Shown: positions 1 through 8,235 of the stretch, in pieces
How the letters are laid out: each line of letters begins with the position of its first letter
Position numbering within the stretch: position 1 is the first letter of the stretch
NCBI GenBank assembly: GCA_030611885.1
Contig: JAUWOY010000009.1
Span: forward strand, 1 to 64,000
Origin: Chloroflexota bacterium
GTDB lineage: Bacteria; Chloroflexota; Anaerolineae; VGOG01
DNA length: 64,000 nt
Direction of reading: 5' to 3'
Notes under the pieces: model-generated
Database searches by the model: none
Told to the model about the DNA's origin: nothing
The model's input: the letters and a program-made list of their open reading frames with translations, nothing else
Translations under genes and position numbers: made by a program

Positions 1-97
1 TAGCGACGTATCGAGGCCAAGCGGGTTGCCGGTAGACCCGTTCGCATCCTGGGTTTCGATACGACCTGAAGGTCTACTCAACCGGCGGATGCTCGCT
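1..97. repeat. Long imperfect hairpin repeat (family C), copy 1, cut by window edge
   Basis: The two arms carry GACGTATCGAGGCCAAGCGG and the near-complement GGTTTCGATACG, then CTACTCAACCGGCG. The same arms occur near 18.5, 48.9 and 59.2 kb, with a half copy inside der. The rest of the sequence up to the first gene shows no other convincing feature; a short plus-strand reading frame there has no ribosome binding site and odd composition. Confidence 0.75.
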
Positions 98-295
98 ATG
101 CCCATGTGCACCCCTTTCCCCCCCAAATATTGAGAAGATACGGTGGGCGAATCAACCGATGTGTTCCTCCTGGGGACACAGGTCCATCCGACGCTCGAAG
201 GCTAAGCGAGGTTATGGTTTCCAGAGATCAGCGGCGGGTGGCAGTCGCTGATCGCCTGAGAAGTTTGATCCAAACTATGCGGAGGAGGTGATTCG

Positions 296-676
296 ATGGA
301 CACGCTCGTTAAGGCCCTGGGGCCCGCTTTCGCTGCTGGCTTCGCCGTTCAACAACTCTTGGAGGTGCTCGACCCCCTCATCATGAAAATCATAGGGAAG
401 GCCGATAAGAAGCTGATTCTCGGCATCGTAGCTTTCCTCTTCGGTCTCATCCTGGCGTTTGGAACCGGACTGCGCGTCTTGGAGCCACTGGGGGTTGCCA
501 ACGCAGGCATTTGGGACACCGTCGTCACAGGTTTGGTCATCGGCGCGGGCACAGAGGGCATCAACTCCATCCTGAAGTTCCTGGGTTACAGCAAGGAGAA
601 AGAGAAAGCCGAGGCTGGAATGGCGAAGAAGACGGCAGAGCGAGAAGACGCCCTTGCCCTCGTCGAGAGGAGCTAG
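296..676 (+). CDS. Small membrane protein, function unknown
   Basis: This 126-residue protein is preceded by a strong GGAGGAGG ribosome binding site, which fixes the start. Two hydrophobic stretches (about residues 40-62 and 70-95) suggest two membrane segments or one segment plus an amphipathic region, followed by a charged Lys/Glu-rich C-terminal tail (KEKEKAEAGMAKK). Size and topology recall holin-like or small pore proteins, but I see no diagnostic motif and there are no phage genes around. It converges on the LysM lipoprotein gene and shares a perfect hairpin terminator with it. The function is unknown. Confidence 0.75.
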   Translation: MDTLVKALGPAFAAGFAVQQLLEVLDPLIMKIIGKADKKLILGIVAFLFGLILAFGTGLRVLEPLGVANAGIWDTVVTGLVIGAGTEGINSILKFLGYSKEKEKAEAGMAKKTAEREDALALVERS

Positions 677-711
677 AAGCCTCAGGTCGAACAACTATTG
701 CCTCAACGTCA

Positions 712-743
712 AATGCCCCAAGCAGCCACCTGCTTGGGGCATT
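712..743. terminator. Bidirectional hairpin terminator
   Basis: A perfect 14-bp stem (AATGCCCCAAGCAG and its complement) closes a 4-nt loop between two converging genes. The flanks are only modestly T-rich, so termination strength is uncertain. Confidence 0.6.
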
Positions 744-774
744 GTCGTAAGGGTTATCCTCAGAGTGGTTGGCG

Positions 775-1332
775 CTATGACGCTGGAGTCTCGGTTGGGG
801 TAGCGGTTGGAGTAAGCGGGATAGGAGTCGTTGACGTGAGTGTCGTTGTGGGAGTAAGTGATGGAGTAGGGGTTATTGGCGTAGAGGTAGGGCCCGCCTC
901 CCCAATAGGGATGGACAACACTTGACCAATAATGATCAGGCCTGCGTCGCTGAGATCGTTGGCCTCCATTATTGCTTCAACCGTAGTATCATACTCTTTG
1001 GCTATGCCGCTCACCGTATCGCCCGCCACGACGATGTGAGTACGAAATGCGGCGCCAGGCTGCGATCCTGGCGTGATGGGGACGACAGTAGCAGTATATG
1101 TGGGACGCGGTGTATTGACGCCAGCTGACGGTGTGTAGATGGGAGCTAGCGGCGCAGGAGTGTAGGTTGGGTACGGAGTGGCAACGGGCATAGCCTCTAT
1201 CGTTGCTCGTACAGCCTCAGCTACCAGTCGCTCTATCTCAGCCGGATCGGGCGTGGGGCTAGCAAGGCGGCAAGAAGCCACAGTAGCAGCTAACACCAGG
1301 CAAATGGATACCAGCAAGTTTACTCTTTTCAT
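775..1332 (-). CDS. LysM-domain lipoprotein
   Basis: The 185-residue product begins with a lipoprotein signal peptide (MKRVNLLVSICLVLAATVASC) whose lipobox ends in Cys21. A Thr/Pro-rich spacer is followed by one LysM domain at about residues 100-145 (motifs HIVVAGDTVSGIAKEY, IMEANDL, GQVLSIPI), which normally binds peptidoglycan or related glycans. The C-terminus is a second Thr/Pro-rich stretch with no further domain. It is probably anchored in the membrane and contacts the cell wall. The start is preceded by a GAGG-type ribosome binding site. Confidence 0.85.
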   Translation of the reverse strand: MKRVNLLVSICLVLAATVASCRLASPTPDPAEIERLVAEAVRATIEAMPVATPYPTYTPAPLAPIYTPSAGVNTPRPTYTATVVPITPGSQPGAAFRTHIVVAGDTVSGIAKEYDTTVEAIMEANDLSDAGLIIIGQVLSIPIGEAGPTSTPITPTPSLTPTTTLTSTTPIPLTPTATPTETPAS

Positions 1333-1375
1333 AGTTTCACCTCGTTAATCGTTGTTTCAGCATCGAACGCCTCGA

Positions 1376-1657
1376 TCACAGACGCTTCACGATCTCACGC
1401 CTGTATTCCGGGAAGTAGCGGCCGATCACCATGAGATCGAAGGAGCGTAGGATTGACTCCTTGGGTTCGCGCTCCAGGAGAAACCGAAAGGACTCTGCCA
1501 CCAGGTCCTCAGGGCTCGCCTTGCCCACGGCCAACTCTTGATAGTCGGCTTTGCGGAGCGTCACCCGGTGGCGACTCTCCCCCTTCCCTTCCTTCACAGT
1601 CACCTGGAACTCGTAGCGATCATCGTGGTCTGTTCTCTGCACCTCAATGTTGGCCAT
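1376..1657 (-). CDS. Conserved hypothetical protein, 93 residues
   Basis: This small, highly charged, soluble protein has no signal peptide and no recognised motif. An AGGAG ribosome binding site sits just upstream of the ATG. The first half is predicted to be beta-rich (alternating charged and hydrophobic residues, RYEFQVTVKEGKGESRHRVT) and the second half helical (EDLVAESFRFLLEREPKESI). It follows the ATPase/TOPRIM pair in the same direction but with a gap of about 50 bp, so a functional link is only possible. Confidence 0.65.
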   Translation of the reverse strand: MANIEVQRTDHDDRYEFQVTVKEGKGESRHRVTLRKADYQELAVGKASPEDLVAESFRFLLEREPKESILRSFDLMVIGRYFPEYRREIVKRL

Positions 1658-1709
1658 GATTCTCCTGAACCTCCTGTCTTCAGATTATTGACTATGCTCT
1701 TCGGTCAGG

Positions 1710-2327
1710 TTACAACGTGTTGAGAAACAGCTTTGCTTGTTCGAAGGCTGGGTGATCCCACGGCCAGTAGCCTTTTTGAGCAGCTTCTCCCAGACGCAAA
1801 TCTGGTCTCTCTCTGGAGGCCAGGAATGTGTGGACTCTGGCCTTCGAGAGGTTACGAGGCAACTTCTCAACTCTTTCCTCAAGACATTCGAAGTACTCAT
1901 CCACACAACGCATCGCCGGGTCTTCCCGCACCGATTCCAAGCAAAGGTTCTCAAGCATCCCTGATGTTTCCCCATTCGGCAGGATCATTACGATGACCCG
2001 AGGGCTATCTCCTGCAGGTTGCAGAGGTTCCGTTGGCCTAGCCAAGCCGGCGTTCTGCAAGGCACCGCAGACACTTTGAAAAGCAGCGGTAGGATCTTCG
2101 TCTGCGTCTCTGATCACACCCACAGAAGTGACTTTATCGAAGCCTGAGGTTATCGTCAACGCTCTGATGTTGCCGTGGATTTTGGTCTTGCCGCCAATGG
2201 CCCGTATCTCAATGTCTGGAAGGTCAAGATAAGCAATCAGTTCGGAGAACAGTCGCTTCTCGTCTTCGCCTTCGACGATGAGCACTCTGGACTTACTGAT
2301 CGGTTCGAGTGGTCTCTGGTCATTCAT
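1710..2327 (-). CDS. TOPRIM (DUF3226-like) protein paired with an AAA ATPase
   Basis: The N-terminal half shows a TOPRIM signature: a conserved Glu in VLIVEGEDEKRLF (residues 15-27) and a downstream Asp-x-Asp in VGVIRDADED (about residues 69-78), the metal-binding set of this fold. Length (205 residues) and layout fit the DUF3226 family. The start codon overlaps the stop of the upstream ATPase gene by one base (TGATG), so the two are almost certainly translated together. Known OLD-family enzymes join an ABC-type ATPase to a TOPRIM nuclease in one chain; here the two activities are on separate proteins. A role in defence or DNA processing is inferred, not shown. Confidence 0.75.
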   Translation of the reverse strand: MNDQRPLEPISKSRVLIVEGEDEKRLFSELIAYLDLPDIEIRAIGGKTKIHGNIRALTITSGFDKVTSVGVIRDADEDPTAAFQSVCGALQNAGLARPTEPLQPAGDSPRVIVMILPNGETSGMLENLCLESVREDPAMRCVDEYFECLEERVEKLPRNLSKARVHTFLASRERPDLRLGEAAQKGYWPWDHPAFEQAKLFLNTL

Positions 2328-3397
2328 CAGCGCACCTCCAAGCCTGCCTCGAGTGCTGCCCCCAGTATCTCCTGGTCATAGGTAACGGTCCGAATAGCAC
2401 CTTTGACCCGCTCCAACCGGTGCAGAGCAAAATCATACTGCTCACTGGCGGCAAATGCCTGGTGCGCAGCACGAATGCACTCCTCACTGTGCGTCGTGGC
2501 AAAAACCTGGACAGCATACTCGCGCGCCAAGTCAGCAATTGCTTCCCAAACCTTGCTCATTACTGTATAGTGCAGGCCGTTCTCAATCTCGTCAATCAGC
2601 AGGATGCCATCTTGAGCTTCGGGGATGGCCAGGGCGATCCTCAACAAGCGACCCATTCCATCCCCCATAAGCGGCAAGGGCAAGAGCCGGTCCCTCCCGA
2701 TGTCGCCGTAGATCATAGGTGCGCCACCTCTGTATAACACGGCCAGATCCTCCAGGTGTGGTTCGATAATCCGCAGGATTCTAATGACCTTGCTCTGTTC
2801 TCTTTTTACCTTCAGATTTCCAAGCCGTTCAGCAAGCTGCTCTTGGGCGTCACGTCTTCGTGCTCCCAAAAATATTCCCGTAGGCTCTTTGACACCAAGC
2901 GGTCGCTCGAACCCGATCCCATCTTCTTTAACGATCGCACGCGCCTGGATGGACTGCCCAGTGACATCCGTGTAATCGAGTACAACCTCCGATCCCACGG
3001 GCTCCGTTGTCTCCTGGTCAATCGCCTGGGCAGCTGAAATCGCCTTTTCCCGATTGGGTGCTGCAATACGGGACGTTGGATGTTCACGTATTTCAATACG
3101 AAGAGATCGCGACTTACCATCCGAGTCTCGGCTTGATAATTCTATCAGTCTCTCGTGATCGAAGTTGCAGAACAGATCCCACAAGAACTCATCTTTTCTG
3201 AAATGCTCAAGCCCGCGGAATACGTTTACTCTGAGCCCCAGTTCAGGATTATGATATCCATGGTGAAGCCAAAGGGCTTCGAGCAGAGCAGTCTTGCCAA
3301 CGTTGTTTTTCCCGGCGACAAGGTTGATCCGCCCTAAAGGTTCAATGGTGAGGTCATCAAAACATCGAAAGTTTCTTGCTGTAAAGGATTTATACAT
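2327..3397 (-). CDS. AAA/ABC-type ATPase of the OLD/RecF-like class
   Basis: The protein opens with the family hallmark (MYKSFTARNFRCFDDLTIEP), then a Walker A motif GKNNVGKTALLEAL near residue 30, a Walker B motif GILLIDEIENGLH near residue 275 and the H-loop ATTHSEECI. These are typical of SMC/RecF-like ATPases found in OLD-type and related systems. A longer start ten codons upstream is possible, but a CGGAGG site eight bases before this ATG supports it. The gene is translationally coupled to the TOPRIM gene, so the likely active unit is an ATPase-nuclease complex. Family assignment is firm; biological role is inferred. Confidence 0.8.
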   Translation of the reverse strand: MYKSFTARNFRCFDDLTIEPLGRINLVAGKNNVGKTALLEALWLHHGYHNPELGLRVNVFRGLEHFRKDEFLWDLFCNFDHERLIELSSRDSDGKSRSLRIEIREHPTSRIAAPNREKAISAAQAIDQETTEPVGSEVVLDYTDVTGQSIQARAIVKEDGIGFERPLGVKEPTGIFLGARRRDAQEQLAERLGNLKVKREQSKVIRILRIIEPHLEDLAVLYRGGAPMIYGDIGRDRLLPLPLMGDGMGRLLRIALAIPEAQDGILLIDEIENGLHYTVMSKVWEAIADLAREYAVQVFATTHSEECIRAAHQAFAASEQYDFALHRLERVKGAIRTVTYDQEILGAALEAGLEVR

Positions 3398-3523
3398 ATT
3401 TAGCCTCCGGTTGTTCAAAATACTCATAATGAGGGGCAGCCCCAGCCTCTGCCAAGGCCCTTCGGTAATCCCATTTTACCTGACCACCAACCATAGTATA
3501 CCAGAATTCGGCTTGCTTGGCAA

Positions 3524-3559
3524 AAGCAAAAAGCCACCTGCATTAGCTTGCAGGTGGCT
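3524..3559 (-). terminator. Rho-independent terminator of the HTH gene
   Basis: An 10- to 11-bp stem (GCCACCTGCA/TGCAGGTGGC, loop of 6) is followed on the minus strand by TTTTTGCTTTTG. Confidence 0.8.
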
Positions 3560-3572
3560 CGGCCTGCCCTGG

Positions 3573-3827
3573 CTACTGAACTTCAGACTCGCTCTCTGAG
3601 GCGAGGTTTTCCACCCCCTGGCGACGAGAAGGCTCGCGGCTTTTTTCGAGATATTCATCCAACATCCTGATGCTGTACCTGCGATGACCGCCAGGAGTCC
3701 GAAAGGGCATCAGACCTCCCTCCTTCTCCATCTTTCCCAGAGTGTATAGGCTCACCCGCAGATACTCAGCAGCCTCCTGCGCCGTGAGGATGGTCATTTC
3801 CTCGTCTAAAACTTCCTCTTCTGCCAC
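3573..3827 (-). CDS. Excisionase-family (MerR-like) DNA-binding protein
   Basis: This 84-residue protein carries the helix-turn-helix of the excisionase/HTH_17 family: LTAQEAAEYLRVSLYTLGKM followed by the wing FRTPGGHRRY. Such small proteins bind DNA as regulators or recombination directionality factors. There is no integrase or prophage nearby, so a regulator is more likely. The C-terminus ends in an acidic/serine-rich tail of no known function. A good promoter lies about 100 bp upstream and a strong terminator follows, so it appears to be a single-gene unit with a long leader. Confidence 0.8.
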   Translation of the reverse strand: MAEEEVLDEEMTILTAQEAAEYLRVSLYTLGKMEKEGGLMPFRTPGGHRRYSIRMLDEYLEKSREPSRRQGVENLASESESEVQ

Positions 3828-3928
3828 ATCACGCTCCTGTTTACTGCTGACGGAGTGATAAGCTGATCGTAAATGTCGTTCCCCGAACCATCAATCGGGC
3901 TGTTTGCGTCGTTTCCTTATCGTATCAC

Positions 3929-3957
3929 ATTATAACATAACATTCGTTAGAGCGCAA
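3929..3957 (-). promoter_or_regulatory. Sigma70-type promoter for the HTH gene
   Basis: On the minus strand TTGCGC and TATAAT are separated by 17 bp. It leaves a leader of about 100 nt before the HTH start codon. The remaining ~110 bp toward ygfK hold nothing I recognise. Confidence 0.55.
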
Positions 3958-4042
3958 CTGGCGAATACCTGAAATGCTCGAGGTTTGCCACCAAGGTATG
4001 CGCTCTGGGCCGTGACTTTGTGATTGGGGATACACTTTTGCT

Positions 4043-7000
4043 CTACGTCTCCTCAAAGGGCAAGAAAGACAGGGCCGTGGAAAGACCTTTGAGGATAACG
4101 TACATTTCCGCCGCGCCGGCCAGGGAAAACTCTCCCCGAAAATCCTTCTTCATCTCCAGGGCCTTGACCTGAAAATCAGTGGAAGAGATTCTCATTCTCA
4201 GCAGATCGCTTTCAAAGTTCACCTCGTCACCGCCGTTTTCCACAGATAAACGCGCCTCCTTCCCGCCCTCCCGCCTTCTGATGGCCCATCCTTGAGCGCT
4301 CCTCTCGACGTAGAAGGCGTTGTCCTCTTCCAGTTCAAAATCGCCTTCCCTGAGGAAGAGCCTGGGCTTGTCCAGGTAGGGTTTGCCGTGGTGGACACAG
4401 AAGGTCTCGCAGTTGCCGCACTCGTTGCAGAAGTCGTCCACGTGGATGATCTGCCGGGCCTGCTCGACCTGGAAGACCTCCCCCCCAGTCACGGCCAAGC
4501 TCCCCTGCTGGCAGGAGACCGTGGGCAGCGTCAGGCTGACAGGTTCGACGAGGAAGGCGTAGTTGGCCCGGTTGGGGCACACCTCCACACACTTGTCGCA
4601 CAGAGTCGAGCACTGTAGACAGCGGGCCGCCTCGGCCAGGGCCGCTTCTTCCGTTAGGGTCGCTTCGACCAGGTCGAAACCGCCACGTTGATCGGGCGAG
4701 AGCATCACTCCCTCGTGCTGCGCCGCCTTTCTAGCCCGGGCCCGTTTGACTTGTGCGATTTCTTCCTCAGACAGCACAGGAAGCTGAATGGACGGTCGCT
4801 CAAACGGCAGGCCCAACTGCTGGCAAATTGCCTCAGCAGCTCGCCGCCCGTCGGCGCACGCCTCGACGATGGTGGCGGGTCCCCTCACCGCATCGCCACC
4901 AGCGAAAACGCCCGGCACACTAGTCGCCAGGGTGAGTGGATCAACGACGACCCAATCTCCAACTTCCAATTTCCAACTTCCAACTCCCAATACCTGACCA
5001 ATGGCGATGATAAGGGAATCTGCCTCGATCTGGAATTCGCTGCCGACGACGGGGATCGGCCTTCTCCTCCCGTCTAGCCCTGGCTCTCCCAGCTCGTTCC
5101 GCACGCACTCCAGGGCGACGACCCGGCCCTCCTGCAAGATGATCCTGGTGGGAGAAGCCAGCTCCTCCAGGATCACACCCTCAACGAGAGCGTCTTCGAT
5201 CTCCTCCTCGTCGGCCGGCATCTCGCGCCAGGTTCGACGATAGACGATGGTCACTGAGCCGCTCGTGAGCCGCCTGGCGGTCCTGGCCGCATCCATGGCC
5301 GAGTTCCCTCCGCCGATCACCAGCACCCTGCTGCCCAGGTCAACCCTCTCCCCCCGCCGCACCCGGTCGAGGAAATCGAGGCTGTGGTAGACGCCTTCGC
5401 CCTCCTCGCCCTCGATGCCCAGACGGGCGTCCTTCCCTGCACCCGAGGCGATGTAGACGGCGTCAAACCCGTCTGCTAGAAGCTCTTCCGGGGGAGATGT
5501 GATGGGATGGGAAAGTTCGATCTTCACTCCCAGATTGGTGATTCGAGCGATGTCCTCCTGGACGACGGCCTCAGGCAGCCTGAAGGTGGGGGCGATGGCC
5601 AGCACCCCTCCAGCCCGATCCTGGGCTTCGTAGATGATCGTCTCGACACCGTTCAGGGCCAGGAAGTAGGCGGCGGCCAGGCCGGAGGGGCCGCTGCCGA
5701 TCACGGCCACACGGGCGTCAGAAACCAGGTTTTTTGCGAAAAACCTGGTTTCTCCACCTTTTTCGGCGGCAAACTGCTTCAGAGCGCGGATGGCGACGGG
5801 TTGGTCGTAGTTGTTGCGAGTGCAGCAGGTCTGGCACAGGTGGGTGCAGACGTAGCCGGTCACGCCGGGCAAGGGGTTGCGGGAGAGGATGACCTCCAGG
5901 GCCTCGTCGTATCTCTTCTGACCAATCAACCAGGCATACTCAGGCACGTCCTGCTGGATCACACATTTCTCCACGCAGGGGGCAGTGATGCAGTCGAAAA
6001 GGTCCAGCTTCGATTCGACTTTGGGCAAGCCGTAGGGATGGTAGCCCTTCTTGTAGCGAGGGTCTTCCAGGGCCCGGACGGCCGCTCGTTCCAGATTGGC
6101 CAGCTTGTCTCGGGCCAGTTCCTCCAGGCTCGTCATTCCCAAATCGTGCATATCCCTGTCCAAGTTCTCCAGGTATTGTAGGAGCCTGGAGTAGCCGCCC
6201 GGTTTCAGCAGGTCTGTGACCGTGGTGACCGGCCAGGCACCGGCGGCCAGAATATCTGTCAGATTGAAAGCATCAGCCCCAGCGGAGAAGGAAACGTTCA
6301 GGTCGCCGTCGAAGTCCTGGGAGAGTTTGTGGAAAAGGTTAATGGTGATGGGGTAGAGGGCGCGTCCCGACATGTACATCTCGTCGCCGGGAAGGACGCC
6401 CTTGTGGTTGGCCAGGGCCAGGGTGTTGCTCAATTTGAGCCCGAAGGTCAGTCCCCGCTTTGCGGCAACCTTTTTTAGAGTTTTGATCAGTTCCACCGCC
6501 CGGCCATATTGCAGATCGTGCTCGAACACGCGGTCGGGAATGTGGATCTTCCTGAAGCCGAGGTGGTCGTGGAGGATGCGCCTCACCGCCTCTTGGCCCA
6601 GCAGGGTGGGGTTCAGCTTGACCGCGGTGTGCAGCCCCCTTTCCTCCAGCAGGTACCTGGCGATCTGCTCGATTTCGTCCGGAGGGCAGCCGTGCATGGT
6701 GGAAAGGGTGACGCTGTTGGTGACACGAGATGGAATCTCAATGTCAGCGAACTGGGGGAACTTCTTTCTCAAAACCGCCCGGATCTCGGCGATTTCTTCG
6801 GAGGCATCCTCCAGTTTGTCCATGAAGCGAGTCATGGGCGCACTTTGAATTCCCTTGAGATCATAGCCGACGCTCATGTTGAAAATCGTGCCGAAAGGGA
6901 CGCTGCCTTCAAATCCGAGGAGACGACGGAGGACGTGAATCAAGGCCCAGGCCTTGACGTACTCGCTGGCCGACTGATCCAGCTTGAGCTCCTGGGACCA

Positions 7001-7333
7001 TTCGACGTTGTAGCCCTCGTCCTCCATGTCAATGCAGGGCCTGGGTATCTCCAGCTCATCGCTGATCTGCACGGTCTTCAGCTCAATGAATCTGCCCCCG
7101 GAAAGCCAGGCGCAGATGATGTTCTGAGCCAACTGGGTATGCGGCCCCGCCCCCGGCCCGATGGGGGTAGCCAGGTAATGCCCGAAGAGGTGCTCGATGG
7201 CATAGGGACTGTCCTTTTTGGGAACGTAGAAGAGCGAGCGATGAATGCCGAAGATGGACTGGTTCCCCTCAAGCTCTTTCAGAATCCAGTTGAGAAGGAC
7301 TTCAAAGGATTGGACTTTCATGGTGTCAGACAT
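4043..7333 (-). CDS. ygfK: YgfK-like iron-sulfur flavoprotein (putative selenate reductase subunit)
   Basis: This large protein (about 1096 residues) has the YgfK architecture: an N-terminal dihydroorotate/dihydropyrimidine dehydrogenase-like region, a central cysteine cluster (CVEKC, CTHLCQTCCTRN), a GltD-like FAD/NAD(P) module with GSGPSGLAAAY and GGGNSAMDAAR nucleotide-binding loops, and a C-terminal ferredoxin-like region (CLQCSTLCDKCVEVCPN, CNECGNCETFCVHHGK). In E. coli ygfK lies beside ssnA in a cluster linked to purine and selenium-dependent hydroxylase metabolism; here ssnA is two genes upstream. An AGGAGG site supports this start; an upstream Met lies within a repeat element. Two repeat sequences are embedded in frame: a 32-bp palindrome encoding ETRFFAKNLVS, and a heptamer array encoding SWKLEVGDW between two strands of the GltD module. 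The biochemical reaction is not established for the family. Confidence 0.9.
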   Translation of the reverse strand: MSDTMKVQSFEVLLNWILKELEGNQSIFGIHRSLFYVPKKDSPYAIEHLFGHYLATPIGPGAGPHTQLAQNIICAWLSGGRFIELKTVQISDELEIPRPCIDMEDEGYNVEWSQELKLDQSASEYVKAWALIHVLRRLLGFEGSVPFGTIFNMSVGYDLKGIQSAPMTRFMDKLEDASEEIAEIRAVLRKKFPQFADIEIPSRVTNSVTLSTMHGCPPDEIEQIARYLLEERGLHTAVKLNPTLLGQEAVRRILHDHLGFRKIHIPDRVFEHDLQYGRAVELIKTLKKVAAKRGLTFGLKLSNTLALANHKGVLPGDEMYMSGRALYPITINLFHKLSQDFDGDLNVSFSAGADAFNLTDILAAGAWPVTTVTDLLKPGGYSRLLQYLENLDRDMHDLGMTSLEELARDKLANLERAAVRALEDPRYKKGYHPYGLPKVESKLDLFDCITAPCVEKCVIQQDVPEYAWLIGQKRYDEALEVILSRNPLPGVTGYVCTHLCQTCCTRNNYDQPVAIRALKQFAAEKGGETRFFAKNLVSDARVAVIGSGPSGLAAAYFLALNGVETIIYEAQDRAGGVLAIAPTFRLPEAVVQEDIARITNLGVKIELSHPITSPPEELLADGFDAVYIASGAGKDARLGIEGEEGEGVYHSLDFLDRVRRGERVDLGSRVLVIGGGNSAMDAARTARRLTSGSVTIVYRRTWREMPADEEEIEDALVEGVILEELASPTRIILQEGRVVALECVRNELGEPGLDGRRRPIPVVGSEFQIEADSLIIAIGQVLGVGSWKLEVGDWVVVDPLTLATSVPGVFAGGDAVRGPATIVEACADGRRAAEAICQQLGLPFERPSIQLPVLSEEEIAQVKRARARKAAQHEGVMLSPDQRGGFDLVEATLTEEAALAEAARCLQCSTLCDKCVEVCPNRANYAFLVEPVSLTLPTVSCQQGSLAVTGGEVFQVEQARQIIHVDDFCNECGNCETFCVHHGKPYLDKPRLFLREGDFELEEDNAFYVERSAQGWAIRRREGGKEARLSVENGGDEVNFESDLLRMRISSTDFQVKALEMKKDFRGEFSLAGAAEMYVILKGLSTALSFLPFEET
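4954..4995. repeat. Heptamer tandem array inside ygfK
   Basis: Five degenerate copies of AACTTCC (AATCTCC, AACTTCC, AATTTCC, AACTTCC, AACTCCC) are read in frame as SWKLEVGDW on the minus strand. The unit is the same as in the 59.7-kb array. Confidence 0.85.
5721..5752. repeat. Palindrome GAAACCAGGTTTTT (family A), solo copy inside ygfK
   Basis: Two 14-bp arms are separated by only GCG. The arms equal the terminal repeats of the two 95-bp elements near 7.4 and 43.2 kb. The insertion is translated in frame between the cysteine cluster and the FAD-binding loop. Confidence 0.9.
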
Positions 7334-7364
7334 GCTTCCTCCTATCTCCTGTTTTGCTGGTGGA

Positions 7365-7459
7365 GAAACCAGGTTTTTCTCCTGTCTGAACAAGCGGATT
7401 GTTCTTTTGGGATCTCCTGGGGTGCGAAAAGGTATTTGATCAACTAAAAACCTGGTTTC
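7365..7459. mobile_element. 95-bp element with 14-bp terminal inverted repeats (family A), copy 1
   Basis: The terminal repeats are GAAACCAGGTTTTT and AAAAACCTGGTTTC; the 67-bp interior codes for nothing. A second element at 43.2 kb has the same ends and exactly the same length but a different interior. This looks like a non-autonomous MITE-like repeat; no matching transposase is in the window. Confidence 0.65.
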
Positions 7460-7466
7460 TGGTTGG

Positions 7467-8222
7467 TTACATCCCCGTCGGGATGTCCAGGAAGGTTGTC
7501 TCCAGGCCGAACTTCTCTTCCAGATGGCGGGCCAGCGCCTTCACGCCCAGCGTCTCGGTGGCGTAGTGGCCCCCGTAGACGACGTTGAGGCCCCGTTCGG
7601 CGGCCTGGTGGAAGAAGCTGTGGCTGGTCTCGCCAGTGACGAAGGTGTCAAAGCCGGCGTCGGCTACCTGATCCATCAGGAAGGCTGCCCCGCCGGAGAT
7701 GCACCCCACCCTCGACACCTCTGCCGGGCCGTGGGCCAGCACGCGCACCGGAGGTTCGCCGGTGGCTCGCGTCAGCCGCTCGACCAGCACGTCCAGCGGA
7801 ATGGCCGGGGCCAGCGCGCCGCCAAGGCCGATTGTGCTGCCGTGGTATTCGCCAAAGGCGCGGGTGTCCTTCAGCTCCAGCAGGCGGGCCAGCTCTGCGT
7901 TGTTGCCCACCTCAGGGTGGAAGTCCAACGGCAGGTGGACGGCATACAGGCCGCAGCCGCCCTCAATGAGCGTCTTCACTCGCTGGAAGAGGGGGCCGAC
8001 TAGGCGGAGAGGCTTGTCCCAGAAAAGTCCGTGGTGGACGATGAGCAGTTGTGCACCAGTAGCGACCGCCCGCTCGAAGGCGACCTGGCAACCGTCCACG
8101 GCGAAGGCGACTTTCGTCACCTCCTCTGGGCCTTCCACCTGGAGGCCGTTTTGGGAGCTATCTTCGATCTCTTTGACGCGCAGGTAGTCGTCGAGGTAGG
8201 TGATCAGTTCGTCACGGTTCAT
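7467..8222 (-). CDS. NIF3/DUF34 family dinuclear-metal protein
   Basis: The 251-residue protein has the family's metal-binding motifs: LLIVHHGLFWDKP near residue 60, AVHLPLDFH near residue 95, and the C-terminal GETSHSFFHQAAERG and GGHYATET. Members form hexameric toroids with two metal ions per subunit; some bacterial proteins act as GTP cyclohydrolase I type 2-like or have unknown roles. An AAGGAG ribosome binding site precedes the ATG. The gene lies between ygfK and ssnA in the same direction with short gaps, so it may belong to the same unit, though NIF3 is not a usual member of that cluster. Confidence 0.9.
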   Translation of the reverse strand: MNRDELITYLDDYLRVKEIEDSSQNGLQVEGPEEVTKVAFAVDGCQVAFERAVATGAQLLIVHHGLFWDKPLRLVGPLFQRVKTLIEGGCGLYAVHLPLDFHPEVGNNAELARLLELKDTRAFGEYHGSTIGLGGALAPAIPLDVLVERLTRATGEPPVRVLAHGPAEVSRVGCISGGAAFLMDQVADAGFDTFVTGETSHSFFHQAAERGLNVVYGGHYATETLGVKALARHLEEKFGLETTFLDIPTGM

Positions 8223-8235
8223 TTGGGTCTCCTTC

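Noticed and set aside
106-291. Plus-strand ORF of 61 codons at the left edge
   Set aside because: No ribosome binding site, overlaps a repeat, and has Arg-rich composition typical of a chance frame.
6509-7447. Long plus-strand ORF of 312 codons opposite ygfK
   Set aside because: It is the antisense shadow of the strongly conserved YgfK N-terminal domain.
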